A DNA stretch of 64,000 nt from Polyporus tsugae. Taxonomy: Eukaryota; Basidiomycota; Agaricomycetes; Polyporales; Polyporaceae. The notes under the pieces are model-generated. The model ran no database searches. It was not told the origin of the DNA and saw only the letters and a list, made by a program, of their open reading frames with translations. The DNA is taken from the NCBI GenBank assembly GCA_024305745.1, contig JAHRBS010000009.1, forward strand, positions 62,001 to 126,000. Direction: 5' to 3'. A program made the translations under genes and the position numbers. Positions 47,146-59,431 of this stretch are shown piece after piece (position 1 is the stretch's first letter; each line of letters starts with the position of its first letter).

Positions 47146-47340
47146 TGTTACGATACAATTCTTACAATTAGTAATGTCACCTGTAACGACACGTATGACC
47201 TGCCCTGAAGCACCTGGTCCGTGCACGGGCTCCAGCACAATATATAAACCCCTCGGTAGCTGCGGTAATTCCCCAGCTTCAAGTTGGTCTTTAGTCCTCC
47301 AGTCCTCCGCTTATTGCTAGCGTGTGGTCTGACCTTATCA
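47146..47340 (+). repeat. Chromovirus 2, 5' LTR
   Basis: 195 bp, starting TGTTACGATACAATTC and ending GACCTTATCA. It is preceded by CCTTC (47141-47145), the 5-bp target duplication; the other copy of CCTTC lies beside the partner LTR at 59427-59431 (GAAGG on the plus strand). A TATATAA motif at 47241-47247 is the likely promoter element. It differs from its partner at four positions. Confidence 0.93.
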
Positions 47341-47385
47341 TAACTCGAAGCTACCCTCTCATCGACCTACGGCGCACCGTCTTCG

Positions 47386-47940
47386 TTGCCAACCGTGGTG
47401 TCCTCATCATCCTCCACCCCTCTCACTGCTCCGAACACCCAGCTTGTTGTGCGTCTCGCCGACGGCACCACCCATCACCTAGTCCCCATCGACACCCTCA
47501 CCGACTCGTCTCCGTCGTCGATACCGCCTATCCCTATCCCACCCCCGCACCTCCATCACCGATCCCCAGTTCCCACAATCGACTCCGACTCCGACTCCAA
47601 CACAGCCGTCAACTCAGACTCCGATTCAGACGCCGACATCCCCGTTCACATCACCGTTTCCCGACTTGTCAACCCAGCGCACGCCACCTTCATCCAAACA
47701 AGGGTCAACACCCCGCTGTTCCAAGGAACAGAAGTCACGGCGTACGTCCCCCGCTCCCTCTACCCCGTCCTCCCCGGACACGTCATCTTCCGCTTCCCCG
47801 CCACCCCAACAACTCCCGCCTATTCCCTTTACGGCATCACGGTATCCATACAACCCACCTATTGGGTATTTCATATTACCCTTATACCTTACGTTACCGA
47901 TCAGACTGCCGTATTACACATGTCCATTCCAACCGAGTAG
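47386..47940 (+). CDS. Extra ORF between LTR and gag of chromovirus 2
   Basis: A 184-residue open frame starting MPTVVSSSSSTPLTAPNTQL. The first half has proline and Asp/Ser repeats (IDSDSDSN, NSDSDSDAD); the second half is more ordered (VNPAHATFIQTRVNTPLFQG, SLYPVLPGHVIFRFPATPT). No known Gag or Pol domain is seen. The sister frame at 47322-47984 is a Pro/His-rich shadow. It is open although gag and pol of the same element are broken, which may be chance or may mean it is conserved in the family. Confidence 0.45.
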   Translation: MPTVVSSSSSTPLTAPNTQLVVRLADGTTHHLVPIDTLTDSSPSSIPPIPIPPPHLHHRSPVPTIDSDSDSNTAVNSDSDSDADIPVHITVSRLVNPAHATFIQTRVNTPLFQGTEVTAYVPRSLYPVLPGHVIFRFPATPTTPAYSLYGITVSIQPTYWVFHITLIPYVTDQTAVLHMSIPTE

Positions 47941-48066
47941 TCAGTGACCACATGTCACAACTCGGCGTAGGAGACCCCGGTTAGCCATACCGCGGTAAAA
48001 CTGCTATTGTAACCTATACCTTGTCACGTACTATACACTTACCCACACCTTCTTTGTATCTAGTGA

Positions 48067-50084
48067 ATGGACCCTTGGGATCTGCTGCTCGAATCGTACC
48101 CAACCCCGTCTCCATCCCCTCCACCGGTCCTCCGCGCTATAGATGCACGGGAAGCTAGGGAAACACGGCTTGCACAGGACAGCGGCACTGTCAATTCCAG
48201 AAATCAGATGACATCCAAGTCGACGCACACATCCTCGACAACAATCTCCATCAGTGCCATCAACAACTGTGCCCCAACCGGTACCACAGCTCGAACCCTG
48301 ATGAGTTCCGATCCCCACAATACATCCCTATCCCGCGCGAACCGCCACTGAAACCAACAGCTCCAGTATCTGGAACGGCTCACGCAAGAACTCATGCATG
48401 TCAGCCGACCCCTGAGCCCGTTGAACGACCTGGAAGCCCGTACCCACGCACCCGTCCAGAACGTCAGCAAGAACCTACCCCACCGGTCGCACACATCCCC
48501 ATCCCCATCCAAGTTGCGGGATCCACGGAAGCGTCCCCGATCGCTGGAAGCAGCCGATTCGAATACTGAGAGCTCCCGGAAGAACCCTCGCCTCCAACAG
48601 ACTCCGACGATGATCAAGAACCTTCCAGACATCATAGATCGGACTCAGACGGGTTCATCCGTGCCCTTGAGAACCTCGGCCTCCGCGCTTCCCCCACGAC
48701 CACAGGACCCTTATCCGCTCCCCAAAACCCCATCCAACCTCCCGTCCAAACCGCCGGCGTCAGCCAACCACCCCGTGCTCATCGAACAATGGTGCAAATA
48801 TTTTCATTTGACGCGGCAACGCAAGCGTGGATCTCGGGAGAGATCGCAAACTTCATCGCGGCAACTCAACCACAACGCGGAGGCAGGAACCACGCCCCGC
48901 CTAGACTCGCCCAGCCCGAGTACTTCGATGGCATCAGCCCAGACTTCGAACAATGGAAGTCTGACGTCCAGGTCTACGTGGCCAGCTTGGACAAAGATCC
49001 AGCAATATCTGCCGTCTTAGGGTTGATTCATGGGACAAACGTGAATAGATGGAAGCGTAATCTCATAGAGGACAAATTTGTGGCAAACGGGAATAGATGG
49101 AACTACCCGGACGTAGCGGCATTCTGGGCCGAGTTGACAGCAAAGTTTAGACCAATAAACTACGTTAACGACGCAATCATTGCACTCGATCAGATTCACA
49201 TGGGCAACTGCCAGGCCGAAGACTTCTTTGACGAATGGGAAGATCTGACAGCCCGTGCCACGGAGAACAAAGACACAGCCAACAACATCTACCAGCTCAA
49301 AAACGCACTACCATCCAGCTACCTAGTTGCGATCAGCACGATGCCGGTAAAACCTGTCACCTACGCCCAATGGAAGTCTACGATCATCGCCATGGACAAT
49401 GATCGCATCATCTTCAATTGCCAGATCTGTGACTTCACACATTGACCACCCCCGCAACAATTACCCCCACGTGCCCCACCTCGTTACCCACCATCAAATG
49501 CCCCTCCGCGCTATAGCAACCCTCCCCCGCGATACCCGGGAAATGCCCCACGGTATCCGTCACGATACCCGGAACACGCCCCAGCGTTCCCTCCTTCACA
49601 ATATCCGCCGTACGCCCCAGCCTCACAATACCCTCCACCCCGGCCGTACTACCTGCCGCGTCCCCAAGTACCCATGATGCCAGGAGACAGACGCACAGGC
49701 ACAGGGGTCACGTATGGAGGAGCCAGACAGCCGATGGACATTGATCGGCTCAGGGCCCAGCCATGCCGAAAGTGTGGCGCAAAGCAGACCGAGAAGGGCT
49801 CGTGCGGAGACATGTGGCACATTCCCAACCGAACCGGCGCAGCCGCGGTACAGAAACGCCGGTGGGAAGAACACAACAATCGCGAAGAATTCCTCGAAGA
49901 GGTCAGACATTTCCACCAAGAAGACCCCGAGGACTTCCTTGCACAGATTGCCGGGGTATCGGTCCCTACCTATCACGAGGACCCAGAACCACAGCACGCA
50001 CCGGAGGAATACACGGATGGATATGACAAGATACGGTACCAGATGGACGAGTATGAGCAGCATTTTCCCTACGGTCCCACGTGA
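48067..50084 (+). pseudogene. Chromovirus 2 Gag, frameshifted
   Basis: It starts MDPWDLLLESYPTPSPSPPP. The frame shifts near 48180, meets a TGA near 48565, and recovers as the Gag core at 48789-49445 (MVQIFSFDAATQAWISGEIA, PEYFDGISPDFEQWKSDVQV, NYVNDAIIALDQIHMGNCQA). It shifts again near 49430 in the region before the Pro/Tyr-rich stretch. The C-terminal zinc-binding part (CRKCGAKQTEKGSC, DMWHIP) is open at 49674-50084. Order and motifs are those of a Ty3/gypsy Gag; several breaks prevent a full-length product. Confidence 0.8.
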
Positions 50085-50314
50085 GTGCACACACGCGGCG
50101 ACCATCATTTTACAATAGTTTTCAGAACTGGTTTTCTGTTTTGGACTCCGATGTACCCGTCCCGGGTTGTACCATACCTATGCCTACTTATTCACCAGAC
50201 AACTCCACCATTCCCCACCCTACCCAGTTACCCACTGTACTTATTAAAAACAACGAGATGACTGATAGTCGGGGCTGACCTACAGGCAACAATCAGCGTG
50301 GCGGGGTAGAACCC

Positions 50315-52519
50315 ATGCTTAATTTCTCGTCCAAAAATAACAAAAAATCTAAAACAACTCCTAGTGTGCCCATTAACGCCATCCGAGTAATGTCCTACGG
50401 TCCCGCGTACTTCAAAGTCACACGAGGTACGGGAAGTAAACAACTGGACATACCGGTCATGATCAAAAATCTACAAACTCTTCAGGTTTATGACACTAAG
50501 GCTCTCTGCGATACCGGTTGTACCGGTTCGTGTATCAATAGAAACTTCGTTCAGCGCGCAGGCCTATCACCTAAACCATTCCCACATCCCATCGACATGT
50601 TCAATGCCGATGGATCTCCCAACATAGGTGGTAGAATCACGCATTATGTTGACGTACAACTACAGATTGGAGACCATGCGGAACAAATCCCGCTTTTAGT
50701 CACCAATCTTGGCAAAATGGACATCTATCTTGGGCACGACTGGATTGAGCACCACAATCCATTGATACATTGGAAGAACAAAACCATTGAGTTCGACCGA
50801 TGCCCGAGCACTTGCCATCACATTGTCAGCGCTGGTGATCGAATCTTCTCCCTACATATCCGATCGTGGCTTGATGCCCGATCAGTCCACGTACGTGCGA
50901 AAATGTCGGTAGCAATAGAAATCGCAATTAAACAGAATGAGGCCAAGGCAGAACAAATGTTCGAGGAAATGATCCCAGAGTATTACCGAGATTTCCGCGA
51001 CGTCTTCGACGAAGCGACGTTCTCCACTCTTCCCGAATGACGGCCTTATGACCACGTGATTGAATTGACCGAGAACGCTAAGCCGTATTGTGGAAAGATA
51101 TACCCCATGACCCTAGACGAACAACAAGCGCTAGACATGTTCTTAGAGGAAAACCTGTCCACGGGTCGAATTCGTCCATCAAAATCCTCGTGGGGTGCTC
51201 CGTTCTTCTTCGTCAAGAAAAAAGATGGCAAACTGCGTCCCGTTCAGGACTACAGACAGTTAAACGCCTTGACCAAGAAAAACGTGTACCCTCTTCCTCT
51301 AATGCTAGAGATCCTAGATCAGCTGAAAGGCGCCCAGTACTATACCAAGTTAGACATACGTTGGGGATACAACAATATTCGTATAGTCGACGGCGATGAG
51401 GAAAAAGCAGTGTTTATCACGAATCGCGGCTTATACGAACCTCTCGTCATGTTCTTCGGCTTAACAAACTCCCCAGCGACTTTCCAAATGATGATGAACT
51501 CGATCTTCCAAGATCTGATTCTTTGTGGAAAGGTCATTGTGTACTTGGACGACATCATCATCTGTACAGCCAATTTAAAGGAACATAGACACATAGTGTG
51601 ACAAGTCCTACAGATCCTTCGAGACAATCACCTTACGTGTAAACCCCAGAAGTGCGAGTTCGAAACTCAAGAAACCGAGTACTTAGGCCATATCATCACC
51701 CCCGGCGAAATCTGCATGGACCCGGGCAAGGTCAAAGGTGTTACCAATTGGCCAGTACCCACGTGCAAACGTGACGTACAGAGTTTCCTCGGATTCGCAA
51801 ACTTCTATAGACGGTTTATCAAGGACTTCTCAAAGATCGCTGGACCTCTGAATCATCTCACGGGTCTTAACGAATGGACATGGACTCTAGAGCATCAACT
51901 CGCTTTTGAAGGGATCAAGGGTGCAATCACACACGCCCCCGTGTTAGCCATACCCAATGACACAGATCCCTTAAAAGTCAAATGTGATGCCTCGAACTTT
52001 GCAATCGGAGCCGAGCTCTCGCAGTGCCAGAACGGACTATGGAAACCTATTGCCTTCCTATCACATTCCTTAACACCCGCACAAAAAGGATACGAGATTT
52101 GGGATCGAGAAATGTTGTCAGTTATCACCGCGTTACAGGAGTGGCATCACTTCCTCCAAAACGCTCGAGAATTTGAGGTTCATAATGACCATAAGAACCT
52201 TGAATACTTCCGAAAACCACAACGGCTAAACGCTCGACAAGCGCATTGGGCAACTACTCTCTCAAATTACCATTTTAAGTTAATCCATAAGCCAGGTCGT
52301 ACCATGGGCAAAGTAGACACTCTGTCTAGACGCGTGGACCACGAGACCAGTCCCGTGATCAACGACTTCACGTTGCTCAAAGAACACTGGTTTGCGGCAT
52401 CTCATACAATAGACAGAGCGGACAATCTAAAGAAAATGTATTTGAAACACATTAATCTTTATGATCGTCTTGTCGTTGAGAAACTAGGAAAGGACAATGA
52501 TTGGGAATTATTCGTGGAG
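50315..52519 (+). pseudogene. Chromovirus 2 Pol, protease-RT-RNase H part
   Basis: The protease has ALCDTGCTGSCI with the DTG active site and YLGHDWIEHHNP. A TGA at 51038 separates it from the reverse transcriptase, which contains WGAPFFFVKKKDGKLRPVQD, LFYEPLVMFFGL-type motifs, and the intact catalytic VYLDDIIIC. A second TGA at 51600 interrupts RT; both sit where CGA (Arg) is expected. RNase H follows (KCDASNFAIGAELSQ, DHKNLEYFRKPQRLNARQA). The frame ends at FVE (52519), where sequence changes to antisense kinase K6. The integrase half lies at 59830-61233 on the minus strand. Confidence 0.9.
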
Positions 52520-52751
52520 CAAGATGGGATGCCGCACATGGTTCGTGACCAGTGCCTTCTTGATTGCAAACACCCGCCCGACGTCCTCGCTGCGCGCCGC
52601 CATGGTCACAGTTGTGGCATAAACTCCGGCTGGTGAATCAATATATCATTAGTGCATAGAGGCTTCGAGGCCATAAGTACAGTTCTGGCTGGATTTCGGA
52701 CTGACTGTCTCGACCCATGCCAAGGAGCTCCGCACCGTAGCTGATTTTCAT
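52511..52751 (-). pseudogene. CK1-like kinase K6, N-terminal fragment
   Basis: Read on the minus strand, an ATG at 52751 opens MKISYGAELLGMGRD, the glycine-loop exon, followed by an intron. The second exon carries MAARSEDVGRVFAIKKALVT and NHVRHPILLH, matching K3 and K5. It stops at the TTCGTGGAG junction with chromovirus 2. The missing remainder of the gene begins at 61234 on the plus strand. Confidence 0.88.
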
Positions 52752-53106
52752 CGTTAAAGTGAGTGGCTCGAGGTTGAATGTTGTCGCCGACTGATTCGGA
52801 TAAAGCTTGAAGATCCAACAGCCCCATGCCTGGAGAACGTGGTCGTAGAAGTGCATAATGCAATGCCCGACGTTGCAGTCCTTCGTTAATCGGAGAATTC
52901 GGAGTCAGCCTGAGCCTTCGTCGGAAGGGGGCACGGTCACCCAAGTCAACTGATTCGACAAATAGGAATATTCCGAACCCCGGCGGTTTTGCCCCTTTCC
53001 CTGAACTGAGACCATTCCGCCATACCAGTACTAGCAATATATTCAATATTCATGCACGGGTCATCACTATCCATGCCCAAACCGCAGAGTCTGTAGCCCA
53101 TTTGTA
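52752..53106. other. Upstream region of K6, absent from copy A
   Basis: 5' flank of K6 read on the minus strand. The sequence near the ATG resembles the K3 upstream region. Copy A has lost it together with the first kinase exon. Confidence 0.5.
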
Positions 53107-54020
53107 TTCATTCCAAGAATCACAACAAAACATTGCAAGCATGTGAGGCCCCCTGAATATCCTCTCAGCAATGTATTAGCAGTAATGTTACCGCCGCTCT
53201 AGTATCTATCTGACACAGCGGGAGTGCTACTGGCTACCAAACCAACTTGTGTCACAGGCTAATGAGCAAGGCCGTCACAGAAGAAAGCCCGCCAATCAAT
53301 TCGTTGATTCTGAAGCAAGCCCCTTCTCCGAAGGTTCATGCGACACACGAGATTTCGTTAAACAGAAGGCGTCAGGCTGAAGCGTGCGTCGAGAGCTTCA
53401 GCATCTTGAACCGCGCGAGCATCGCCTTGATCTCCGGCAGTTTCGCACTCCTTGCAAGGTGCCCGTGTTCCGCCATGAAACGCTGTAGGTCGTCGATGAA
53501 CCTCTTGACCTCGCGCGGGTGCCACGATGGCTCCTCGGGGTTCCCATATCTGGACAAGTATCTGGACACCTCGCTGCCAAGTCAGAGCGCGGTGGCGTAC
53601 GAGAGGAGGCTAAGGACCCAGGTCACGATGGCGAACTGTGGAGATGGTATATGTAGAACAAGGAGAGAGGAAGCGAAAGCGAGGGCAGGGCCGAATCGGA
53701 CAAAGGCAGAGGTGAGCATGATCAGCTTCCGATCGAGAGGATGAAAGTGCTTACCGATTGCTTCATCCACATTGCCGTGGTTAAGCCAAAGGTAAAGGTG
53801 AACCCGCAGAGGACGACTAAGTACAGACCCTCTCGTTCTCCTCACCGACGTCCTCGATTGGTGCCTCCTTCCCCTCCTCCGCCTGGACTTTCTCCGTTGC
53901 TGTAGACATGGCTGATGATGGGTCTTGAGGGCGATAATGGTTGAGCTAGTACGAGTGTTGTAGAAAGGTGGCCTTTGAATATTGATTTGGACTCGGGGAG
54001 CAGGTTGTGGTGAGAAGGAA
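53107..54020. repeat. Segmental duplication, copy B (inverted part)
   Basis: Matches 21168-21870 and 23091-23275 of copy A in direct orientation, from TATTCATTCCAAGAATC through the two-TM gene to GTGGTGAGAAGGAACGATGG. The equivalent of about 21870-23060 is missing. Its orientation relative to the rest of copy B (61234-64000) is explained by the inversion. Confidence 0.85.
53372..53909 (-). pseudogene. Two-TM membrane protein, copy B, disrupted
   Basis: It starts MSTATEKVQAEEGKEA at 53909. The TM1 exon (LYLVVLCGFTFTFGLTTAMW) is out of frame with the first exon, and in the TM2 exon ATAL is followed by TGA where copy A has Ser (ALSLGSEVS). The tail REVKRFIDDLQRFMAEHG to KLSTHASA is well kept. 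It is a decayed copy of the 21428-22198 gene. Confidence 0.75.
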
Positions 54021-54114
54021 CGATGGTGCAAGTGAGACAGGCCTGGCCCAGCAGGATGGTGACGGTTCGTTCCAAGCGCGCATGGGCACTCAGAGACTTC
54101 GTTGCCGGTTACAG

Positions 54115-54850
54115 CAGTTTCCAAAATTGGTGTCCGCGTGCGCTTTGCACGCAAAAATTCAGAAAAAGCAGAAATTCATGACCTCGGATCCCGACCCATT
54201 TAATGGTCAGAATTTGGTTCTATTACATTCAGAACTTATCCGAGGGAACGAATGAAGTTGAATCAGGAAGATACAGCAAGTTTCCCACGAGAAAGACGTG
54301 AATCGTCACTGGATGCGGAATTCACGTTCCTGCTCCAGTTGAACATGTTTCCCGCAAAATTCTGGCTCAGTGGTACTCCCTAAAGGCTTCTTACACATTT
54401 CAATTTGTCAGATATGCTCTATGACCCTTAGAAGTTGAAGGATGTTTGTAACTCGTCCAACCGACCTCACGGCTGGATAGACACCGGAAGGTCGTCGAGG
54501 AGGCAATCGCATTCTACCCCACCAATCAACCTCTGGGCCTCCGAGTTGGTCCCTAAAAATCATGAAGGGGTATACAAAGGTATTTCAGATGAGACCAGGC
54601 CGATCCCGCCCAGAGAAACAGCCTCCTCTCCGTAAAAGATGTGGAGCGTGGTCTGGATGATGAGGCATGCTACCACTACCATATCCCATGTCTTTCTCCC
54701 TCACCTTGTTCTCTAACACTCAATGGCTGCTTACAGAGGTTCTACATATAGAATGGAGTGGTTTGGGAGGCTTGATTCATACCTCACGAATTTCTGCATT
54801 TTCTGATTTTTCGCGTGAAAAGCGCGCGCGGACACCAATTTCGGAAACAG
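54115..54850. mobile_element. Non-autonomous DNA-transposon-like element
   Basis: Terminal inverted repeats of about 68 bp: 54115-54183 begins CAGTTTCCAAAATTGGTGTC, and the reverse complement of 54783-54850 begins CTGTTTCCGAAATTGGTGTC; both continue with GCGCGCTTT- and GCAGAAATTC-like words. The 600-bp interior has no coding frame of note. No clear target duplication is seen, so the exact ends are uncertain. It sits 50 bp from the chromovirus 1 insertion site. Confidence 0.65.
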
Positions 54851-54905
54851 CTCAGTCCGGGCAGCTGCTGCGAAGCAACGTTCAATTTTGCAAGCTGACC
54901 TGTGC

Positions 54906-55175
54906 TGTGATGGGAGAAAACCAGAGAGAGAACGTCGAGAAGCACGCAGATAGAATAGAGAAACGGAGACGAAGCTTTAGCCCAAAACTGGCATTGAATC
55001 CACGAAGAAGAGCCGTACAGGGAGGATGCGAGGTAAGAGAGCCCATATGACTAAGCTGGAGTGCGCACGGAGGTATTACTTATGGAGGCTGACAGATGTC
55101 CGCAAGGTACTATTTATGGAAGCTCATTGACATCAAGAAAGGCTGTGAGGCTCGTGTGTGGCCTCTGCCACCACA
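54906..55175 (-). repeat. Chromovirus 1, 3' LTR
   Basis: On the minus strand it starts TGTGGTGGCAGAGG and ends CCCATCACA, 270 bp, followed by target duplication GCACA (TGTGC at 54901-54905). A polypurine tract GAGGAGGAGGTAG lies immediately before it (about 55176-55188). Relative to the 5' LTR, eleven of twelve substitutions are CpG to TpG or CpA, all in this copy. Confidence 0.92.
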
Positions 55176-55236
55176 CTACCTCCTCCTCAAGGGGAGCACG
55201 TGCAACAAACTAACTGTGATTCCAGCCGGACGGCTC

Positions 55237-58200
55237 TCACAGGTTAAGCCTATCGGGTGGATGTGCAACGCGACCGGTACACGTCATCATCTGAGAAGGC
55301 GGTTCATACCAGACGCGAGGGTCAACGCGTCGAGGTTTCGGTGATGGCGTATGCGGGGCTGCGTGCGGGATTGAGGATAAGACGGGAGCGGAGTCTTCTT
55401 CGGTAGGTGGATGGTTTTCATCGGCAGGAGCGGCGCGGTCTTCATCGGCAGTGAGGAGGTCTTCTTCAGCTGGGGACGAGGGCGCGGGATCAGACGGACG
55501 TAGGAGCAAGGTGGGTGGAGGGCAAGGAGCGCGAGTATGGCGACGGTGGAATCGCTCGAGGAGCTCATTGGCGGTAGACGGTATGTCAGAGAGGGGGACC
55601 CAAGAATCCTCATCTTGCGGCTGGTCGTGCCAGTGGACGAGGTACTCGTATTGCTGGCCAAGTTTGCGGCAGTTGAGGATCGAGTGGATGGTGAGGTCAG
55701 GAGCTTCCTTGGCGAGTTGGAACGGGACGGGATTGGTGCTTGGAGAGGCGGCAGAGGTGTCACGGTAGGGCTCGAGGAGGGAGACGTGGAAGACGGGGTG
55801 AAGACGAGAGAGGTAGGATGGGAGACGGAGCTTGTAGGCGACGTCGGAGATGGCATGGTTGATAGGGAAGGGACCGAGACGACAATGATCTAACTTATCA
55901 GAAGGTCGGTTAGTTTTAATGTGCCGACGAAGCAACCAGACGAGTTGCCCTGGCCGCAACATTGGGGCGATCTTCACGTGTTCGTTGTAGTACCGGGATT
56001 GACAATCCTGCGCAGCATGGAGCTGTGTCTGGAGCTCGGCGTGTATGCGCGAGAGACGCTGCACCATGTCATTCGCCGCGGGGACCGTGGCCGTCGGGGT
56101 GACCATAGGGTTGAAGGTCGGATGGTAGCTGAGGTTGGCGTAGAATGGGGACTTGCCAGTTGAGGAGCTCGCGTGGTTGTTGTACGCGAACTCGGCAAGG
56201 GGCAAGTAATCGACCCAGTCATCCTGTTGGGACGACACGTACGCACGGAGGTAACACTCGAGTGTTTGGTTGGTGCGCTCGGTGAGACCGTCCATCTGTG
56301 GATGATGAGTGGTCGAAAATTTGAGCTCTGTGTGAAGCAAAGAAGTCAGTGCGCCCCAAAACTGTGATACAAACACGGTGCCACGATCTGAAACGATGGA
56401 CTCCGGCATGCCGTGATGGCGGAAAATGAGGTCGAAAAACAACCAAGCCAATGCTGGCGCATCCATGGTCTCATTGCACGGGATAAAATGGCCGTGGCGC
56501 GTGAGACGGTCGCAAACGACCCAAATTGAATCAAAACCATGTGAGAGTGGAAGTTTCACAATTGTGTCCATCGTGAGACCCTTCCAGGGACGGTCAGGGA
56601 TCTCGAGCGGCCGCAAGAGGCCAAACGGTGTGTGACGAGGAGCCTTAATGCGACTGCAAGTGTCACAGCTCTGGACGTACTTATGGATGTATGTCTGGAG
56701 ACCAGGCCACGAAAAGTCGTGCTTGACGAGCTCAAAGGTGTGCTCGCGACCGAAGTGACCGGAACGGGCCGAATCATGATAGAACCGGGTGACGTCTGAA
56801 TGGAGCGAACGTGGAACATAAAGACAATTGTCGTGGTACACAACATTACCTTCAGAGCAGAACTTGGAGTTGTCGCACAAAAACGCAGCTCTCCACTCTG
56901 GGTCAGCCTGGACAGCATCGGAAAGACGCTGCTTGAAGTCTGAGCGGTCGACCGAAAGCTCAGTGAACGCAGAAATAATAATGGGAGAAGAAGAGGAGCC
57001 ACGGATGAAAGCAAAAGAGGAAACTTGTTGAGGCCAGGCGGTCAAAGGCTTGCGATGCCACAAGTGCTCCGTGTGCGACGGAGTCAAAAGAGCTTTAAAG
57101 TTCTCTTCGACCACCTCATCCCCCTTCTGAGGAGCGAAGTCGGCACACCGCGAAGGCGCATCGGCAGGGTTCCTCAAGCCGGGAGCATAGTCGAGGCAAA
57201 AGTTGAATTCGGAAAGAAAGATCGACCACCGAGCTTGTCGACGGTTGAGGATATGGGAAGACATGAAATATTCAAGGTTTTTGTGGTCGGAAACGACAGC
57301 GACAGGGTCGTGCGTACCAATTAACCACGTGCGCATGTCGCGGAACGACTCGACAATGGTGAGAAGTTCCTTGTCGTAGATCTGATAATTGATCTCAGCC
57401 GGCAACAGCTTGCGGGAGAAGTACGCGACAGGATGAAGGTGACCTGCACCATCGGGTTGATGAAGTACACCTGCAATGGCAAAGTCTGAAGCATCAGTAG
57501 AGAGGGTGCACGGGTGAGAGGGATTGAAGTGAACGAGAACAGGCTCGGAGAGGATAGCTGTGCACAAAGCTTCAAATGCGTCATTAGCCTCCGAAGACCA
57601 ATGGAACGGCGCATCACGCGAAGCTTTCTTAGTGAGCACGTGCATGGGAAGTGCTAACTGGGCGTAGTTGTCAATGAATCGGCGGTAGAAGTTGGCGAAG
57701 CCAAGGAATGACTGAACGTCTTTGACGGACTTGGGGACGGGCCAGTCAGCGATGGTGCTGAGCTTCTTGGGGTCCATCCGAATGCCATTGGCGTTGAGAA
57801 GGTAGCCGACGTACTCAACTTCGGACTGGTCAAAGTGACACTTCTTCGCGTTGGCGAAGAGGCCCGCTTTTTCGAGACGCTCGAGAACCATTGCAATGTG
57901 ACGGTCGTGCTCCTCCTGGTTGTGGGAGAAGATAAGGATGTTGTCAATGTAGACGACACACACAACATCGAGGAGGTCGCAAAGAGTGTCTTGAATATAA
58001 GCTTGGAACGTGCCTGGAGCGTTAGTAAGACCGAACGGCATAACAAGATACTCAAAGAGGCCAAGGTGAGTGCGGAAGGCGGTTTTCCATTCATCTCCTT
58101 CGCGGATGCGGATGAGATTGAACACGTTCTTCAGGTCTAGGGTCGTAAAGACCTTGCACCCTTGGATGCGGTCAAGTAGATCGCCGACGAGTGGAAGCGG

Positions 58201-58302
58201 GTGATTGCGTTGAGACCCCGATAGTCGACGCAGAGGCGGAGCTCGCCTGACTTCTTGTGCATGAACAGGATCGGGGCTGCTGCGGAGGACGTTGAACGAC
58301 AA
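55237..58302 (-). pseudogene. Chromovirus 1 Pol: RT, RNase H, integrase, chromodomain
   Basis: One open frame of 1021 residues. RT motifs are [20 protein letters not shown] and VVYIDNILIF, where the second catalytic Asp of YxDD is Asn. RNase H has TDASDFAIAGVL and SDHKNLEYFM. Integrase has the HHCC finger (HDSARSGHFGREH, CDTCSRIK) and DDE residues (MDTI, SDRGTVFVSQF, GLTERTNQ). A chromodomain ends the protein (HSILNCRKLGQQYEYLVHWH, EDSWVPLSDI), defining a chromovirus that would target heterochromatin. Upstream the RT N-terminus ([10 protein letters not shown]) is in another frame: a small deletion removes residues before PLPLVGDLL. The first 30 or so residues of the frame are therefore not native. 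Confidence 0.92.
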
Positions 58303-58429
58303 ATGAAGCCCTTCTTGAGGTTCGTTTCGATGTAGTCGAGGACGTGGGCTTGTTTGTCTTCCGAGAGGTGATAGAGAGGACCGTATGGCGGGGTCTTGCC
58401 GTCCTCCAGCTCAATCGTGGTGTCGAAAC

Positions 58430-59431
58430 CCGGTCAATGCGGAGGGAGTTAGTTGACCTCAATCGGAGAGAATATGCGCGTGAAGCGCGCGTACTTGTCA
58501 GGGATATGTTGAGACGGGTCGTCCGGAGGCGGCGGCTCGGGCGGCGGTGAGTCGGGTGGTGTTGTGTCGCCCAAGTCGTGACGCATTGCGGCCAGAGTAT
58601 AGCCAGTGATGCCGACTGGATGGTAGTAGAGCATGGCTATCTCGTTGGAACGAGCGTACTTGCGAAACCGTGCTGAATTGATGAACTTGATGTCGAGGTT
58701 GGGAGGCGACTCGGTCCAACCGCAGCCAGTTTGAGCCTCCTCGAGTGGAAACGGCGGGAGCTCTGTTCGACCGCGGCTGAGGCAAGCATCGCCGAGGGGA
58801 GAGAGTCGAGGGCGGAGGACACTGTCAATAGAGAAGATAGACCCGATTCGACCGCAGCCGAGTTGGGTAGTGAGTCGGGGAGCATGCCAAGGCCGCGCAC
58901 TCGCGGACAACACCGAGACATGCAGGAGAGACGTAGATGAGGGTAGAGACAAGGACGTGTGATCAGGGCGCCTCGTGGGATCCCAGCGCGACTCGCGCGC
59001 TGAAAACGGTGGAACAGAAATACCAAATCCAAATCCAAGAGACGTGGGAGCACAAGAACGTGCAGGAGATGAGAGTGTGTGTGCGGACTCTCGACGTGCA
59101 AGGGCATGCACGACGGAATTATCGCTGCAACACAAGAATTGCAATTCACGACGGACCCAATGAATCTGTGGGTTATGGTGTTCTAACCAGTCAAGTCCCA
59201 GGATCACAGGGTACGGGACCTCGACAACGCCAAGGAAAATATTTTCAGAGTGAGAATTGACGGAGAGAGATGTTACTACGTCATACTCGACGAGGCCTGA
59301 CGCAATAGGGCAATTATCAACGGCAAGAATGGGAACAGGCTCGTCCTTCAAATGACGAGGTAAATTATGACAATTTGCAAATGACAGCGAGACACAAGAG
59401 CTGGTCGCGCCGCAATCGACGAGCGTGAAGG
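58430..59431 (-). pseudogene. Chromovirus 1 protease region and Pol linker
   Basis: Reads FTLVDCGATSSCVSLSFANC, the aspartic protease site (DCGA in place of DSGA), then VILGLDWLEHHNP. A variable region and IFSPIEVN follow before a TAA at 58449 and, a few codons on, a TGA within the linker to RT. The N-terminal part lies at 46969-47145. The first bases here abut chromovirus 2's LTR, with GAAGG (59427-59431) as target duplication. Confidence 0.85.

Noticed and set aside
47322..47984. Plus-strand frame of 220 residues
   Set aside because: Pro/His/Arg-rich shadow of the 47386-47940 frame.
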